Part shown: piece after piece, positions 54,713 to 64,000 of the stretch
Position numbering within the stretch: the stretch's first letter is position 1
Layout of the letters: each line of letters starts with the position of its first letter
Source of the DNA: Carnobacterium divergens DSM 20623
Lineage (GTDB): Bacteria > Bacillota > Bacilli > Lactobacillales > Carnobacteriaceae
Direction: 5' to 3'
Length of the DNA stretch: 64,000 nt
Assembly (NCBI RefSeq): GCF_000744255.1
Contig: NZ_JQLO01000001.1
Location: 558,001 to 622,000, forward strand
Notes under the pieces: model-generated
Told to the model about the DNA's origin: nothing
Databases searched by the model: none
The model's input: only the letters and a program-made list of their open reading frames with translations
Translations under genes and position numbers: made by a program

Positions 54713-55666
54713 ATGACAACATTTAATCACGAAACCGTATTGTTACATGAAACAGTAGACGGCTTAAATCTAAAACCAAATGGCATATACGTAGACTGTA
54801 CGTTAGGCGGTGCTGGACACAGCGAATACTTATTATCACAACTTGGAAAAGAAGGACATTTATACGCTTTTGACCAAGACGAACGTGCTATTGAAAACGC
54901 AAAAATTAGATTAGCTACGTTTGTAGAAAAAGGAATGGTTACTTTTGTAAAGTCAAATTTCAGAGAGATTAAAGAAGACTTGAATAATTTAGGAGTTTTT
55001 GAAATTGACGGTGTGCTTTACGATTTAGGTGTTTCCTCTCCACAACTGGATGAAGCAGAGCGTGGATTTAGTTATCATCAAGATGCACCTCTTGATATGC
55101 GAATGGATACAGATGCCCTATTAACAGCTAAAGAAGTAGTTAATACATGGTCTTATCATGAACTAGTTCGTATTTTTTACCGATATGGTGAAGAAAAATT
55201 TTCTAAACAAATCGCACGAAAAATTGAAGCGGTACGTGAAGAAAAGCCCATTGAAACCACAGGGGAATTAGTTGAAATTATTAAAGAAGTTATTCCTGCA
55301 CCTGCTAGAAGAAAAGGTGGACATCCTGCTAAGCGAGTATTTCAAGCGATTCGAATTGCAGTGAATGATGAATTATCAGCAGTGGAAGATTCTCTTGAAA
55401 GTGCTATTGAGTTACTAAAAGTTGGTGGCAGAATCAGCGTAATATCATTCCATTCATTAGAAGACAGAATTGTGAAATCGATTTATAAAGAACATGCTGC
55501 AATGCCAGATTTACCCAAAGGATTGCCGGTGTTGCCAACAGAATTTTTACCAGAATTGAAAATTATCACACGTAAACCAATTTTACCAAGTGAAGCAGAA
55601 TTGGAACAAAACAATCGATCAAGAAGCGCAAAATTACGTGTTGCAGAAAAACAGATAAAAAAATAA
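54713..55666 (+). CDS. rsmH: 16S rRNA (cytosine-1402-N4)-methyltransferase RsmH
   Basis: The 317-residue protein has the SAM-binding motif [16 protein letters not shown] (about 26-41), the acidic [10 protein letters not shown], the [20 protein letters not shown] segment (two parts), DMRMD and the [12 protein letters not shown] end. RsmH methylates C1402 of 16S rRNA in the decoding centre. It follows mraZ by 17 bp, the standard order. Confidence 0.97.
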   Translation: MTTFNHETVLLHETVDGLNLKPNGIYVDCTLGGAGHSEYLLSQLGKEGHLYAFDQDERAIENAKIRLATFVEKGMVTFVKSNFREIKEDLNNLGVFEIDGVLYDLGVSSPQLDEAERGFSYHQDAPLDMRMDTDALLTAKEVVNTWSYHELVRIFYRYGEEKFSKQIARKIEAVREEKPIETTGELVEIIKEVIPAPARRKGGHPAKRVFQAIRIAVNDELSAVEDSLESAIELLKVGGRISVISFHSLEDRIVKSIYKEHAAMPDLPKGLPVLPTEFLPELKIITRKPILPSEAELEQNNRSRSAKLRVAEKQIKK

Positions 55667-55695
55667 AATGAGCGAATAGAAGGGAAGAAAGCGAT

Positions 55696-56073
55696 ATGGC
55701 GCAAAATAGCAGTTTAGCAAGAGAACTAGAAGTTGATATTCCAAAGAGATCCCCAAGTATTCCTGATCAAACAAGCATACATATGCCTGCTCCCAGGACA
55801 GCTGGTATAACAAAGTTTGAAAAAGCCTTGCTGGGAGCCGTTGCGATCATTGCTTTTGCGTTGATTTCAGCGTGTATCACGATGCAAATCTCAATTGCTA
55901 CTACCAATCGCTCATTGCAAGATACGACAACGAAAATTGCGGATATTTCAAAAGTAAATGAGAATTTACATCAAGAGGTTCAAGAGCTATCAAGATATGA
56001 TCGTGTCTATAGTATTGCAGGAGCGGCAGGGTTGAAAATGAATGAAAATAATGTAAGGAATGTTTCGAAATGA
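55696..56073 (+). CDS. ftsL: Cell division protein FtsL
   Basis: This 125-residue bitopic protein has a cytoplasmic N-terminus of about 43 residues, one membrane helix (about 44-66) and an extracellular leucine-zipper-like coiled coil to the end. Sequence conservation is low, and identity rests on layout and position between rsmH and the divisome PBP. The stop TGA overlaps the next ATG by 4 bp (ATGA), indicating coupling. Confidence 0.9.
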   Translation: MAQNSSLARELEVDIPKRSPSIPDQTSIHMPAPRTAGITKFEKALLGAVAIIAFALISACITMQISIATTNRSLQDTTTKIADISKVNENLHQEVQELSRYDRVYSIAGAAGLKMNENNVRNVSK

Positions 56074-58235
56074 AAAATAGTAAAAATCCACAAAAAAACC
56101 GAAAAAAAATTGCGGTCATTCTATTTTTTACTACAGCGTTGCTATTTGTAGTGTTCATTAGTCGATTTTCTTACATTATGGTTAAAGGACAAATTAACGG
56201 TGAGAATCTGTCGAAGAAAGTAAATGAACTTTATACGAGAAGTAGTGTACTGAAGGCAAAACGTGGGACTATCTATGATATAGGTGGAAAACCGGTTGCA
56301 TTAGATGCTACTTCTTATTCGTTAGTGGCTGTTTTAACCGATAAATGGTCAAAAGATAAGGAACATCCGAATCATGTTGTAGACAAAGAAAAAACAGCTG
56401 AAGTGTTATCCCAAAATATTAATATGAGTAAAGAAGAAATTTTAGAGCGTTTAAATACTCCAAACGTAGATCAAGTTGAATTTGGAAATGCCGGGAAAAA
56501 TTTAAGTTATGAAATTAAAAGCAACATTGATAAAAATAAATTAACTGGTTTGGTTTTTGATGAAACCACAACCCGCTTTTATCCAAACGGAACCTTTGCT
56601 TCTCATCTAGTTGGGTTGGCACAAGTTGATAAAAATACTGAAACAGGCGAAATAAAAAATGATATTTTAGACGGTATTATGGGAACTGAGCAAGCATACA
56701 ACAACATCTTAAAAGGTACAGATGGAAAAATTGAGTACAAGAAAGATTCTTTTGGGTATTCATTGCCAAATTCAAAACCAAAAGAAGTAAAACCAAAAGA
56801 TGGCAAAGATGTTTATTTAACTCTAGATAATCGGATGCAAGTCTTTATGGAAAGTACGCTGACAGAAGTAAATGAGAAATATGCACCTAAAAATATGACG
56901 GCAATACTAATGAATCCCAAAACTGGGGCTATTATGGCTGCTTCTCAGCGACCTTCATTCAATGCAGAAACATTGGAAGACCTATCATTTTGGCAAAATT
57001 TATTAGTAGAAGATACATTTGAACCTGGATCTACCATGAAAGTTTTAACATTAGCGGCAGCACTTAATGAAGGGAAATTCAATCCGAATGCGACCTTTAT
57101 GTCTGGAGTTAAAAAAGTTGAAGGTGGAGAAATTCGAGATCATAACAAAGTTGGCTGGGGCCAAATTAGTTATTTAGAAGGATTAGAGCGTTCAAGTAAC
57201 GTTGCTTTTGTTAATTTAATGGAACAAATGGGAGAAGGAACCTGGAAAAATTACATGGATGCCTTTGGAATTGGAAAGTCAACCAATTCTGGTTTACCTA
57301 ATGAAAGTACCGGAAGCAATCCTTATGAGTGGCCATTAGAAAAAGCAAATACAGCATTCGGTCAAGGGGTTACCGTTACAGCATTTCAAATGATGCAAGC
57401 CTATTCCGCGATTGCGAACAACGGAAAAATGATGAAACCTTATTTTGTAGATAAAACAGTTGATCCAAAAACAGGCAAGCAAACCATTACAAAGCCAACT
57501 GTAGTAGGGGAACCAATTACTCCTGAAACAGCACAAAAAGAATTGGACTACTTGCAAAATGTGGTATACAGTGAAAACGGAACAGGTCAAGCATACCAAA
57601 TTGACGGGTATAAAATTGCTGCTAAAACCGGAACAGCCGAAATTGTAAATCCTGATACAAAAAAATATTATACAGGAGACAACAACTACATTTTCTCAGT
57701 AGTAGGAATGGCACCAGCTGATGATCCGGAACTAGTGCTGTATGTTACAATGAAACAACCACAAAAATATGATGGCACAGTTACAGGCGGACGGATGGTA
57801 GCAGATGTTTTTAACCCAATTATGAAAAGAGCATTACAATACCAAGATTTAAGCAATCAACCGGATGATAGTGATTCTAACAAGGTTGAGATGAGTAAAG
57901 TAACAGGCATCACAAAAGAAGAAGCATTAAAAACATTAGAAGATAAAAAATTAAATGTGACGATTATCGGAAATGGTGATACAATAGTACAGCAATTACC
58001 TCTACCAGAATCAACTATTTTGGCAGGTCAAAAAGTAGTGCTATTGACAAACGGAGCGATGACGATGCCAAATATGACAGGATGGTCAAAAAATGACGTT
58101 CTTAAAGTATCAGAAATAACCGGTCAAAAATTTAAAATCGATGGAGATGGCTTTGTAACAACTCAGAGTTTACCAGAAAATGCTAACATGGAAGGTGTGC
58201 CTGAAATTAACGTTACCTTAGCTCCGCCTAGATAA
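56070..58235 (+). CDS. pbpX: Divisome penicillin-binding protein (PBP2X/FtsI type) with PASTA domains
   Basis: This septal transpeptidase has 721 residues. A short cytoplasmic end and one membrane helix (about 15-35) precede the dimerisation domain from KRGTIYD. The transpeptidase domain contains STMK (in EPGSTMKVLT, about 330), SSN (ERSSNVAFVN) and KTGT (AAKTGTAEIV). Two C-terminal PASTA domains (about 605-721) bind peptidoglycan. The coupling to ftsL and the position before murE and mraY mark it as the division enzyme, distinct from the PASTA-free PBP at 33.7-35.7 kb. Confidence 0.95.
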   Translation: MKNSKNPQKNRKKIAVILFFTTALLFVVFISRFSYIMVKGQINGENLSKKVNELYTRSSVLKAKRGTIYDIGGKPVALDATSYSLVAVLTDKWSKDKEHPNHVVDKEKTAEVLSQNINMSKEEILERLNTPNVDQVEFGNAGKNLSYEIKSNIDKNKLTGLVFDETTTRFYPNGTFASHLVGLAQVDKNTETGEIKNDILDGIMGTEQAYNNILKGTDGKIEYKKDSFGYSLPNSKPKEVKPKDGKDVYLTLDNRMQVFMESTLTEVNEKYAPKNMTAILMNPKTGAIMAASQRPSFNAETLEDLSFWQNLLVEDTFEPGSTMKVLTLAAALNEGKFNPNATFMSGVKKVEGGEIRDHNKVGWGQISYLEGLERSSNVAFVNLMEQMGEGTWKNYMDAFGIGKSTNSGLPNESTGSNPYEWPLEKANTAFGQGVTVTAFQMMQAYSAIANNGKMMKPYFVDKTVDPKTGKQTITKPTVVGEPITPETAQKELDYLQNVVYSENGTGQAYQIDGYKIAAKTGTAEIVNPDTKKYYTGDNNYIFSVVGMAPADDPELVLYVTMKQPQKYDGTVTGGRMVADVFNPIMKRALQYQDLSNQPDDSDSNKVEMSKVTGITKEEALKTLEDKKLNVTIIGNGDTIVQQLPLPESTILAGQKVVLLTNGAMTMPNMTGWSKNDVLKVSEITGQKFKIDGDGFVTTQSLPENANMEGVPEINVTLAPPR

Positions 58236-58254
58236 GAAGAAAAGGTGAGAAATA

Positions 58255-59730
58255 ATGAACGCTATTGATTTAGTAGCCAATTTAACTTTAAAAACAGTTG
58301 AAAAAGAAATTCCAAAAGAACTAGATATTCCGCATTTAACTCAAGATAATCGTGAAATAACTGTCGGATCGCTATTTATTTGTATCAAAGGTGCGTTATT
58401 TAATGGGCATGATTTCGCTCAAGAAGCTGTAGCAAACGGAGCCTCTCTAATCGTTGCAAGTGAACCAATCGACGTTTCAGTTCCGGTTGTCTATGTGCCT
58501 AATACAATGAGAGCAATGGCGATTTTGGCAGATGCTTTTTACGAGCATCCTAGTGATGAATTGAGATTGATTGGTGTAACAGGAACAAATGGCAAAACAA
58601 CAATTACTCACTTGATTGATCAAATTTTTAGAGATCATCACGAAGTAACCGGTGTTATCGGAACGATGTATCGCAGAATTGGTGATGAGATTTTTGAAAC
58701 AAAAAATACTACACCAGATAGTCTAACCTTACAAAAGACGTTTCGTGAGATGCGTAAAAAAAACGTGACAACATGTGCGATGGAAGTTTCCTCTCATTCG
58801 CTAGTACAAGGACGCGTTTGGGGAACGAATTTTGATATTGCGGTTTTTACTAATTTAAGCCAAGATCATTTAGAATTTCATCATACAATGGCAGAGTACG
58901 CCCATGCCAAAAGCTTATTGTTTTCACAACTAGGCAATACGTACCAAAAAGATCGTCCTAAGTTCGCTATTTTAAATACAGATGATCCAGTTGGAAGAAG
59001 CTATGTTTCTATGACTGCAGCACCTGTTATTAGCTATGGGATCGAATCAGAGGCAGATTTTAAAGCAACAAATATTCAAATTACTAATCGTGGTACAAGC
59101 TTTGACTTGAATTTTCAAGGTTCAAGTTATCCAGTATCCCTACAATTAGTAGGGAAATTTAATGTTTTAAATGTCTTAGGAGCAATGGCAGCTGCTTTTG
59201 CAGCGGGATTAGAGCTTTCAAGTATTATTCAATCACTTGAATCCGTTCGTGGCGTTCGTGGTCGTTTTGAACTTGTGAAAGGTAGCCAAGATTTTGCTGT
59301 AATTGTCGATTATGCACACACTCCAGATGGATTATTAAATGTGCTAAAAACAGTTAATGAATTTAAAGTAGGAGAAGTTTATTGTGTAGTTGGTTGTGGA
59401 GGCGATCGTGATAAGACGAAGCGTCCTAAAATGGCACGAGTGGCAATGGATTTTGCAGATCATGTTATTTTTACTTCTGACAATCCTCGAACAGAAGATC
59501 CAACTTTAATTTTAAAAGATGTAGTAAGTGAACTTGTAGATGAGGAATATCAGCTGATGGTAGATCGTCGTGAAGCAATAGAATCAGCTATTCAACAAGC
59601 AAAACCGAATGATGTGGTGCTGATTGCAGGTAAAGGGCATGAAGATTATCAAATTATTGGTACAACGAAACATCATTTTGATGATGTTGAAGAAGCAGAA
59701 AAAGCGATTTTGAAATTTCATGAAATGTAG
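58255..59730 (+). CDS. murE: UDP-MurNAc-tripeptide synthetase MurE (meso-DAP-type motif)
   Basis: MurE adds the third residue to the peptidoglycan stem peptide. The 491 residues contain the ATP loop VTGTNGKTTITHL (about 105-117), the central ligase segments and the amino-acid-specificity motif DNPR (in TSDNPRTEDP, about 405). The DNPR form is known from enzymes that add meso-diaminopimelate, whereas L-lysine enzymes differ there. It should therefore build mDAP peptidoglycan. It is in the dcw order pbpX-murE-mraY. Confidence 0.96.
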   Translation: MNAIDLVANLTLKTVEKEIPKELDIPHLTQDNREITVGSLFICIKGALFNGHDFAQEAVANGASLIVASEPIDVSVPVVYVPNTMRAMAILADAFYEHPSDELRLIGVTGTNGKTTITHLIDQIFRDHHEVTGVIGTMYRRIGDEIFETKNTTPDSLTLQKTFREMRKKNVTTCAMEVSSHSLVQGRVWGTNFDIAVFTNLSQDHLEFHHTMAEYAHAKSLLFSQLGNTYQKDRPKFAILNTDDPVGRSYVSMTAAPVISYGIESEADFKATNIQITNRGTSFDLNFQGSSYPVSLQLVGKFNVLNVLGAMAAAFAAGLELSSIIQSLESVRGVRGRFELVKGSQDFAVIVDYAHTPDGLLNVLKTVNEFKVGEVYCVVGCGGDRDKTKRPKMARVAMDFADHVIFTSDNPRTEDPTLILKDVVSELVDEEYQLMVDRREAIESAIQQAKPNDVVLIAGKGHEDYQIIGTTKHHFDDVEEAEKAILKFHEM

Positions 59731-59784
59731 CAGAGAATCTTTAAAAAAGTGATGGTCGTCACTGAAAATTAGGAGCGGTTGAAC

Positions 59785-60750
59785 ATGCATTGGACAGAAA
59801 TGTTAATGCCAGTTGTCAGTGGTTTTGCACTAACAATTATGGCGATGCCAATATTTATTGGTTATTTTAGAATGAAACAATTAGGACAAACAACAAGAGA
59901 AGACGGTCCAAAATGGCATGAAGTGAAAACTGGAACACCGACAATGGGTGGTTTAGTCTTCCTAATCGCCATTGTTATTACGAGTGTTTGGGTTGGCATT
60001 TGGCAAAAATCCTTAACGATATCTTTAGGGTTGCTAATGTTTATCCTAGTTCTTTACGGTATTTTAGGTTTTTTAGATGATTTTATCAAAGTCTTTAAAA
60101 AAAGAAATCTTGGTTTGACATCTAAACAAAAATTAATCGGTCAAATTATTGGCGGTATTGTATTTTTTGCTGTATACCGAATAGAAGGCTTAGATACATT
60201 ATTGTACCTTCCGTTTTTTGGTGAAGTGAATATTGGGTGGTTGTATGCTGTTTTTGTTATTGTTTGGTTAGTTGGTTTCTCAAATGCAATTAATTTAACA
60301 GATGGTTTAGATGGTTTGGTGGCAGGCACGGCAAGTATTGCTTATGGTGCGTATGCCGTTTTAGCATTTAAACAAGGTCAAACAGATATTTTGATTTTTT
60401 GTTTAGCTGTAATTGGTGGACTTGTTGGGTTCTTTTTCTTTAATAAAAAACCAGCAAAAATATTTATGGGAGATGTTGGTTCGTTAGCATTAGGTGGCGG
60501 ATTAGCAGCTGTTTCTATTCTGTTACATCAAGAATGGTCATTGCTATTGATTGGATTAATCTTTGTTATTGAAACGGCAAGCGTTATGATTCAGGTAACA
60601 TCCTTCAAATTAACTGGTAAACGTGTCTTTAAAATGAGTCCAATCCATCATCATTTTGAAATGAGTGGTTGGAGTGAATGGCGTGTTGTTTTAACATTTT
60701 GGGCTGTTGGTTTAGTTGCAGCCGCTTTAGCACTAGTGATTATTCTTTAA
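59785..60750 (+). CDS. mraY: Phospho-MurNAc-pentapeptide transferase MraY
   Basis: MraY moves phospho-MurNAc-pentapeptide to undecaprenyl phosphate to make lipid I. The 321-residue protein has about ten hydrophobic segments and the motifs GTPTMGGLVFL, LGFLDDFIKV with the DD pair, NAINLTDGLDGL and the histidine-rich SPIHHHFEMSG. ATG 59785 is 9 bp after AGGAG; the TTG at 59779 is only 3 bp from it. It follows murE by 54 bp. Confidence 0.97.
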   Translation: MHWTEMLMPVVSGFALTIMAMPIFIGYFRMKQLGQTTREDGPKWHEVKTGTPTMGGLVFLIAIVITSVWVGIWQKSLTISLGLLMFILVLYGILGFLDDFIKVFKKRNLGLTSKQKLIGQIIGGIVFFAVYRIEGLDTLLYLPFFGEVNIGWLYAVFVIVWLVGFSNAINLTDGLDGLVAGTASIAYGAYAVLAFKQGQTDILIFCLAVIGGLVGFFFFNKKPAKIFMGDVGSLALGGGLAAVSILLHQEWSLLLIGLIFVIETASVMIQVTSFKLTGKRVFKMSPIHHHFEMSGWSEWRVVLTFWAVGLVAAALALVIIL

Positions 60751-60766
60751 CAGGAGGCTTTTTAGA

Positions 60767-62149
60767 ATGAAAAAAGTAACAGCTTACGAACATAAAAAAG
60801 TATTGGTTGTCGGTTTAGCAATGAGTGGCGTGAACGCGGCTAAATTGTTGCATGAATTAGGCGCATTAGTTACCGTTAACGATTATAAGAGCTTTGAAGA
60901 AAACCCAGAAGCGCAAGAACTTTTAGAATCAGGAATTCGGGTTGTAACAGGCGGACATCCAGTTGAATTGTTAGATGAGGATTTTGAATTAGTTGTAAAA
61001 AATCCTGGTATCATGTATAACAACCCAATTGTACATCGTGCAATTGAAAAAGGAATACCTGTTATTACAGAAGTTGAATTAGCTTATGAAGTTGCTGAAA
61101 GTAAAATTATCGGCATTACTGGAACTAATGGGAAAACAACAACTACCACGATGATTGCTGAAATTTTAAATCATAACCGTAAAAATGGTCATGCTTATGT
61201 TGCAGGAAATATAGGGACACCAGCTAGTTTAGTTGCTCAAACAGCAACTAAAGATGATGAAATCGTGATTGAGTTATCAAGTTTCCAATTAATGGGAATT
61301 AAAACATTACGACCACAAATTGCTGTCATCACCAATATTTTTGAAGCCCATATTGATTATCATGGCTCACGAGACGAATACGTAGCAGCCAAATGGCGTA
61401 TTACTGAAAATCAAACAGCAGATGACTATTTAATTTTAAATTGGGATCAAGAAGAGTTGCGTGAATTGTCTAAAACAAGTAAAGCAAAAATTATTCCATT
61501 CTCAAGAAAAGAGAGTTTAAAAAATGGCGCTTATGTAAAAGATGACATGATTTATTATCAAGATGAAGCTATTATGAATAAAAATGATATTGTCGTACCA
61601 GGTGAGCATAATGTTGAAAATGCGTTGGCTGCAATTGCGGTTGCAAAATTAGTAGGACAAAACAATGAAAACATTGTAGAGTTATTAACGAATTTTTCAG
61701 GTGTTAAACATCGGACACAATTTGTGACGGAGTTTAAACAACGTAAATTCTATAATGACTCTAAAGCAACGAATATTTTAGCAACTGAAAATGCATTAAA
61801 AGGATTCAGTAAACCGGTCATCTTATTAGCCGGCGGCTTGGATCGAGGAAATGGCTTTGAAGAACTTGTTCCAGCTTTAAAAAACGTCAAAGCGCTCATT
61901 GTTTTTGGTGAGACAGCTAGTAAAATTGAAGCAGCAGGTATTGAAGCAGGAGTTAAAACCATTCAACATGTTCAAAACGTTGAAGCAGCAGTCCCAGTTG
62001 CGTATGAATTAAGTGAACCGGAAGAAATTATTTTATTATCTCCAGCGTGCGCTAGTTGGGATCAATACCGTAGTTTTGAAGTTCGTGGCGATGCGTTTAT
62101 CAATGCAATTGATCAATTGATTGAAGAAGTTGAAGAACAGGAGGAGTAA
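60767..62149 (+). CDS. murD: UDP-MurNAc-L-alanine--D-glutamate ligase MurD
   Basis: MurD adds D-glutamate to UDP-MurNAc-L-Ala. The 460 residues have the N-terminal UDP-sugar-binding start (VLVVGLAMSGVNAAKLL), the ATP loop GITGTNGKTTTTTMI (about 114-128), ELSSFQL, and the C-terminal segments NDSKATN and SPACASWDQY. It is preceded by GGAGG after mraY. Its stop overlaps the start of a three-codon open frame before murG. Confidence 0.97.
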   Translation: MKKVTAYEHKKVLVVGLAMSGVNAAKLLHELGALVTVNDYKSFEENPEAQELLESGIRVVTGGHPVELLDEDFELVVKNPGIMYNNPIVHRAIEKGIPVITEVELAYEVAESKIIGITGTNGKTTTTTMIAEILNHNRKNGHAYVAGNIGTPASLVAQTATKDDEIVIELSSFQLMGIKTLRPQIAVITNIFEAHIDYHGSRDEYVAAKWRITENQTADDYLILNWDQEELRELSKTSKAKIIPFSRKESLKNGAYVKDDMIYYQDEAIMNKNDIVVPGEHNVENALAAIAVAKLVGQNNENIVELLTNFSGVKHRTQFVTEFKQRKFYNDSKATNILATENALKGFSKPVILLAGGLDRGNGFEELVPALKNVKALIVFGETASKIEAAGIEAGVKTIQHVQNVEAAVPVAYELSEPEEIILLSPACASWDQYRSFEVRGDAFINAIDQLIEEVEEQEE

Positions 62150-62160
62150 TGCTTTATTAA
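62149..62160 (+). other. Three-codon open frame between murD and murG
   Basis: ATG-CTT-TAT-TAA begins at 62149, overlapping the murD stop (TAATG). It is preceded by the strong GGAGGAG, whereas the murG start 20 bp further on has no clear ribosome binding site. Confidence 0.45.
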
Positions 62161-62179
62161 AAAGCCTTACGTTATTATT

Positions 62180-63283
62180 ATGAAAATTATTTTATCTGGT
62201 GGTGGCACTGGTGGACATATTTATCCAGCTCTAGCCCTGATTCGACGTCTTCAAGTAATGAATCCCACTGTTGAAGTTCTCTATGTTGGAACAGAAAAAG
62301 GCTTAGAAAAGAAGATTGTTGAAAAGGCGGGAATTCCATTTAAATCAGTGGAGATTCAAGGCTTTAAACGTTCTCTATCACTTTCTAATTTTAAAACGAT
62401 TCAATTATTTTTTAAAAGTGTAGCAGATTCAAAAAAAATTGTAAAAGAATTTAAACCGGATATTGTGATTGGAACGGGTGGATATGTTTGCGGCCCTGTT
62501 GTTTACGCAGCTGCTAAATTGAATGTACCTACCATTATCCATGAGCAAAACAGTGTTGCCGGCGTAACCAATAAATTTTTAGCTCGCTTTGTATCTAAAA
62601 TTGCAATTTGTTTTGAAGAAGCAAGAGCTGAATTCCCTAAATTTCAAGATAAAGTAGTTTTAACTGGGAATCCAAGAGCCCAAGAAGTAGCGAATATTGA
62701 AAAATCACCTGTTTTAACTGAATATGGTCTAGCAACTCAAACTCCAACACTATTGATTTTTGGTGGGAGTCGTGGAGCTAGAAAAATTAATGAAGCATTT
62801 CTTGAAGCTTTACCAGAATTAGCAACAAAAGACTATCAAGTTCTTTTTGCGACTGGGGAAGTTCATTATGAAAAAATCAATCAAGAAGTTGAAAAATTAA
62901 ATCTCCAAAACAAAAATGTGGCTGTTGTTCCATATATTTACAATATGCCTGAAGTTTTTGCAAATGTTTCGGTGGTAATGGGAAGAAGTGGAGCGACAAC
63001 GCTGGCTGAACTAACGGCATTAGGTTTGCCAAGTATATTAATTCCCAGCCCATACGTCACGAATGACCATCAAACAAAAAATGCTGAAAGTCTATCTCAT
63101 CAAAATGCAGCACGTTTGATTCCAGACAATGAATTAAATGGAGCGCAATTTATTCAAGCAGCAGACGAATTAATGTTGAATGAACCTTTACGTGAAGAAA
63201 TGGCAAAAGAAGCAAAAAAATTAGGTGTAGTTGACGCCAGTGATCGATTGATTCGTTTAATCAATAAGTTAATAAACAACTAA
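62180..63283 (+). CDS. murG: UDP-GlcNAc:lipid I GlcNAc transferase MurG
   Basis: MurG makes lipid II on the inner membrane face. The 367-residue GT-B protein starts MKIILSGGGTGGHIYPALA, the conserved lipid-contact loop. It shows IGTGGYVCGPV, the second glycine loop FGGSRGARKIN and the UDP-GlcNAc site RSGATTLAELTALG. The start ATG fixes this canonical N-terminus, although its ribosome binding site is poor. It lies 30 bp after murD and is followed by divIB. Confidence 0.96.
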   Translation: MKIILSGGGTGGHIYPALALIRRLQVMNPTVEVLYVGTEKGLEKKIVEKAGIPFKSVEIQGFKRSLSLSNFKTIQLFFKSVADSKKIVKEFKPDIVIGTGGYVCGPVVYAAAKLNVPTIIHEQNSVAGVTNKFLARFVSKIAICFEEARAEFPKFQDKVVLTGNPRAQEVANIEKSPVLTEYGLATQTPTLLIFGGSRGARKINEAFLEALPELATKDYQVLFATGEVHYEKINQEVEKLNLQNKNVAVVPYIYNMPEVFANVSVVMGRSGATTLAELTALGLPSILIPSPYVTNDHQTKNAESLSHQNAARLIPDNELNGAQFIQAADELMLNEPLREEMAKEAKKLGVVDASDRLIRLINKLINN

Positions 63284-63306
63284 AAACGAGAAGGGAGCGA
63301 AGACGC

Positions 63307-64000
63307 ATGGCAAATTGGAATAAAAGAAGTTCGTATAAAAAAAATACTGCTAAAGAGCCTGCGCCTTCTTTAACTCCTTGGGAGCAAGAACAGCAAAAAA
63401 AAGCAGCTGAACAAAATAGTGAAAAAAATAGTGAAAAAACAGTTAGTAGCGAAGAAAAAAAGAAAAACAAAGCTGGAAAAAAAGTGCTCTCAATGGAACA
63501 CAAGCTACCCCGTTTAAAGGAACAAAGACGAAGAAAGATGTTGCGTCGATTGATTCCAATGGTTTTTTTATTTTCTTTTACAATTTTAGTGATTCTTTAT
63601 TTTATTTCACCTTTAAGTCGCATTTCAAAAGTAACTGTTTCTGGTACAAATGAAGTTTTTGACCAGTCGGTTATTGACGCCAGTCAATTGAAAAAAGGAG
63701 ACTCTTTATGGGAAGCTTATTTTAATCGAGCTAAGATGGAGCAAGAAATTAAAGGGAAATTAAATCAAGTTAAATCAGTCCATTTAAAATTCGATGGAGT
63801 TAACAGCTATGAGGTAGCAATCAAAGAATATAAAACGGTAGCTTACTTAGCTAAAGACGATCAATACTACAATATTTTAGAAAATGGAAAAATTGTAAAA
63901 GAAAGTAGAAAAGTTTCAATAGGCAATCCCCCAATCTTTAAGAACTTTAAAGAAGGACCTGCTTTAGATGAAATGATTTTACAATACAGCCAGTTAAGCA
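63307..64000 (+). CDS. divIB: Cell division protein DivIB/FtsQ (3' end outside window)
   Basis: The open frame has at least 231 codons and runs to the window end with no stop. It has a Lys/Glu/Gln-rich cytoplasmic N-terminus (about 1-75), one membrane helix (about 82-101, PMVFLFSFTILVILYF) and the start of a POTRA domain (SRISKVTVSGTNEVFDQSV). This layout, plus the place after murG, identifies DivIB, the divisome scaffold that partners FtsL and DivIC. The ATG follows AAGGGAGCG. The C-terminal part lies beyond base 64000. Confidence 0.9.
   Translation, partial: MANWNKRSSYKKNTAKEPAPSLTPWEQEQQKKAAEQNSEKNSEKTVSSEEKKKNKAGKKVLSMEHKLPRLKEQRRRKMLRRLIPMVFLFSFTILVILYFISPLSRISKVTVSGTNEVFDQSVIDASQLKKGDSLWEAYFNRAKMEQEIKGKLNQVKSVHLKFDGVNSYEVAIKEYKTVAYLAKDDQYYNILENGKIVKESRKVSIGNPPIFKNFKEGPALDEMILQYSQLS

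Overview
The window is 64 kb of low-GC Firmicutes chromosome. Most of it is core genome in gene orders shared with Bacillus and Lactobacillales. I read it as Lactobacillales, most probably the genus Carnobacterium or a close relative (family Carnobacteriaceae). Reasons: Enterococcus-like proteins, AT-rich intergenic DNA and strong AGGAGG-type ribosome binding sites, a Qnr-like protein resembling the Enterococcus faecalis type, and a MurE carrying the DNPR motif of meso-diaminopimelate ligases. Carnobacterium has meso-DAP peptidoglycan, whereas Enterococcus uses L-lysine. The genus call is inference. There are no rRNA or tRNA genes that I can see, no CRISPR array, no transposase and no prophage.

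Layout. 1-7.9 kb: DNA repair and RNA modification (mutS 3' part, mutL, maf, msrB, ruvAB, queA). 7.9-8.9 kb: a 0.5-kb gene-free stretch with nested inverted repeats and a 14-bp tandem repeat, then a TetR regulator sitting between queA and tgt. 9-13.5 kb: tgt, yajC, mprF, comN. 13.5-16.4 kb: the large bifunctional adhE behind a promoter with several Rex-type operators. 16.5-20.8 kb: a DtxR/MntR regulator with a manganese ABC transporter (lipoprotein, ATPase, two permeases) behind a palindromic operator. 20.9-25.2 kb: dinB with an SOS box, a YtkL-type hydrolase, a YtoI-like CBS/DRTGG protein, nrnA. 25.2-33.5 kb: zwf (-), cshB (+), a DUF1189 protein (-), sodA (+), and a minus-strand pair yfhO plus a Qnr-like pentapeptide protein. 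33.6-39.2 kb: a class B PBP, a second TetR regulator with oleate hydratase, and two small membrane-anchored proteins (-).

39.4-44 kb: the rpmG-yqgN-gluP-yqgQ-glcK-yqgU-yqhL neighbourhood known from Bacillus. 44.2 kb: signal peptidase I. 45-49.4 kb: the ribosome-assembly/NAD cluster yqeG-yqeH-yhbY-nadD-yqeK-rsfS-yqeM. 49.5-54 kb: recQ, tmcAL, yceD-rpmF, a DUF3397 protein. 54.2-64 kb: the start of the division and cell wall (dcw) cluster, mraZ-rsmH-ftsL-pbpX-murE-mraY-murD-murG-divIB, running off the window end.

Regulation is unusually readable. NADH/redox control of adhE, metal control of the Mn operon, SOS control of dinB and possibly ruvAB, and MraZ autoregulation of the dcw cluster can each be tied to a visible operator. 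The least explained parts are the 7.9-8.3 kb element, two genes whose best-spaced start codons would be ATC and ATT, the Qnr-like gene coupled to yfhO, and the two small membrane proteins at 38.3-39.2 kb. I found no convincing undescribed multi-gene system.
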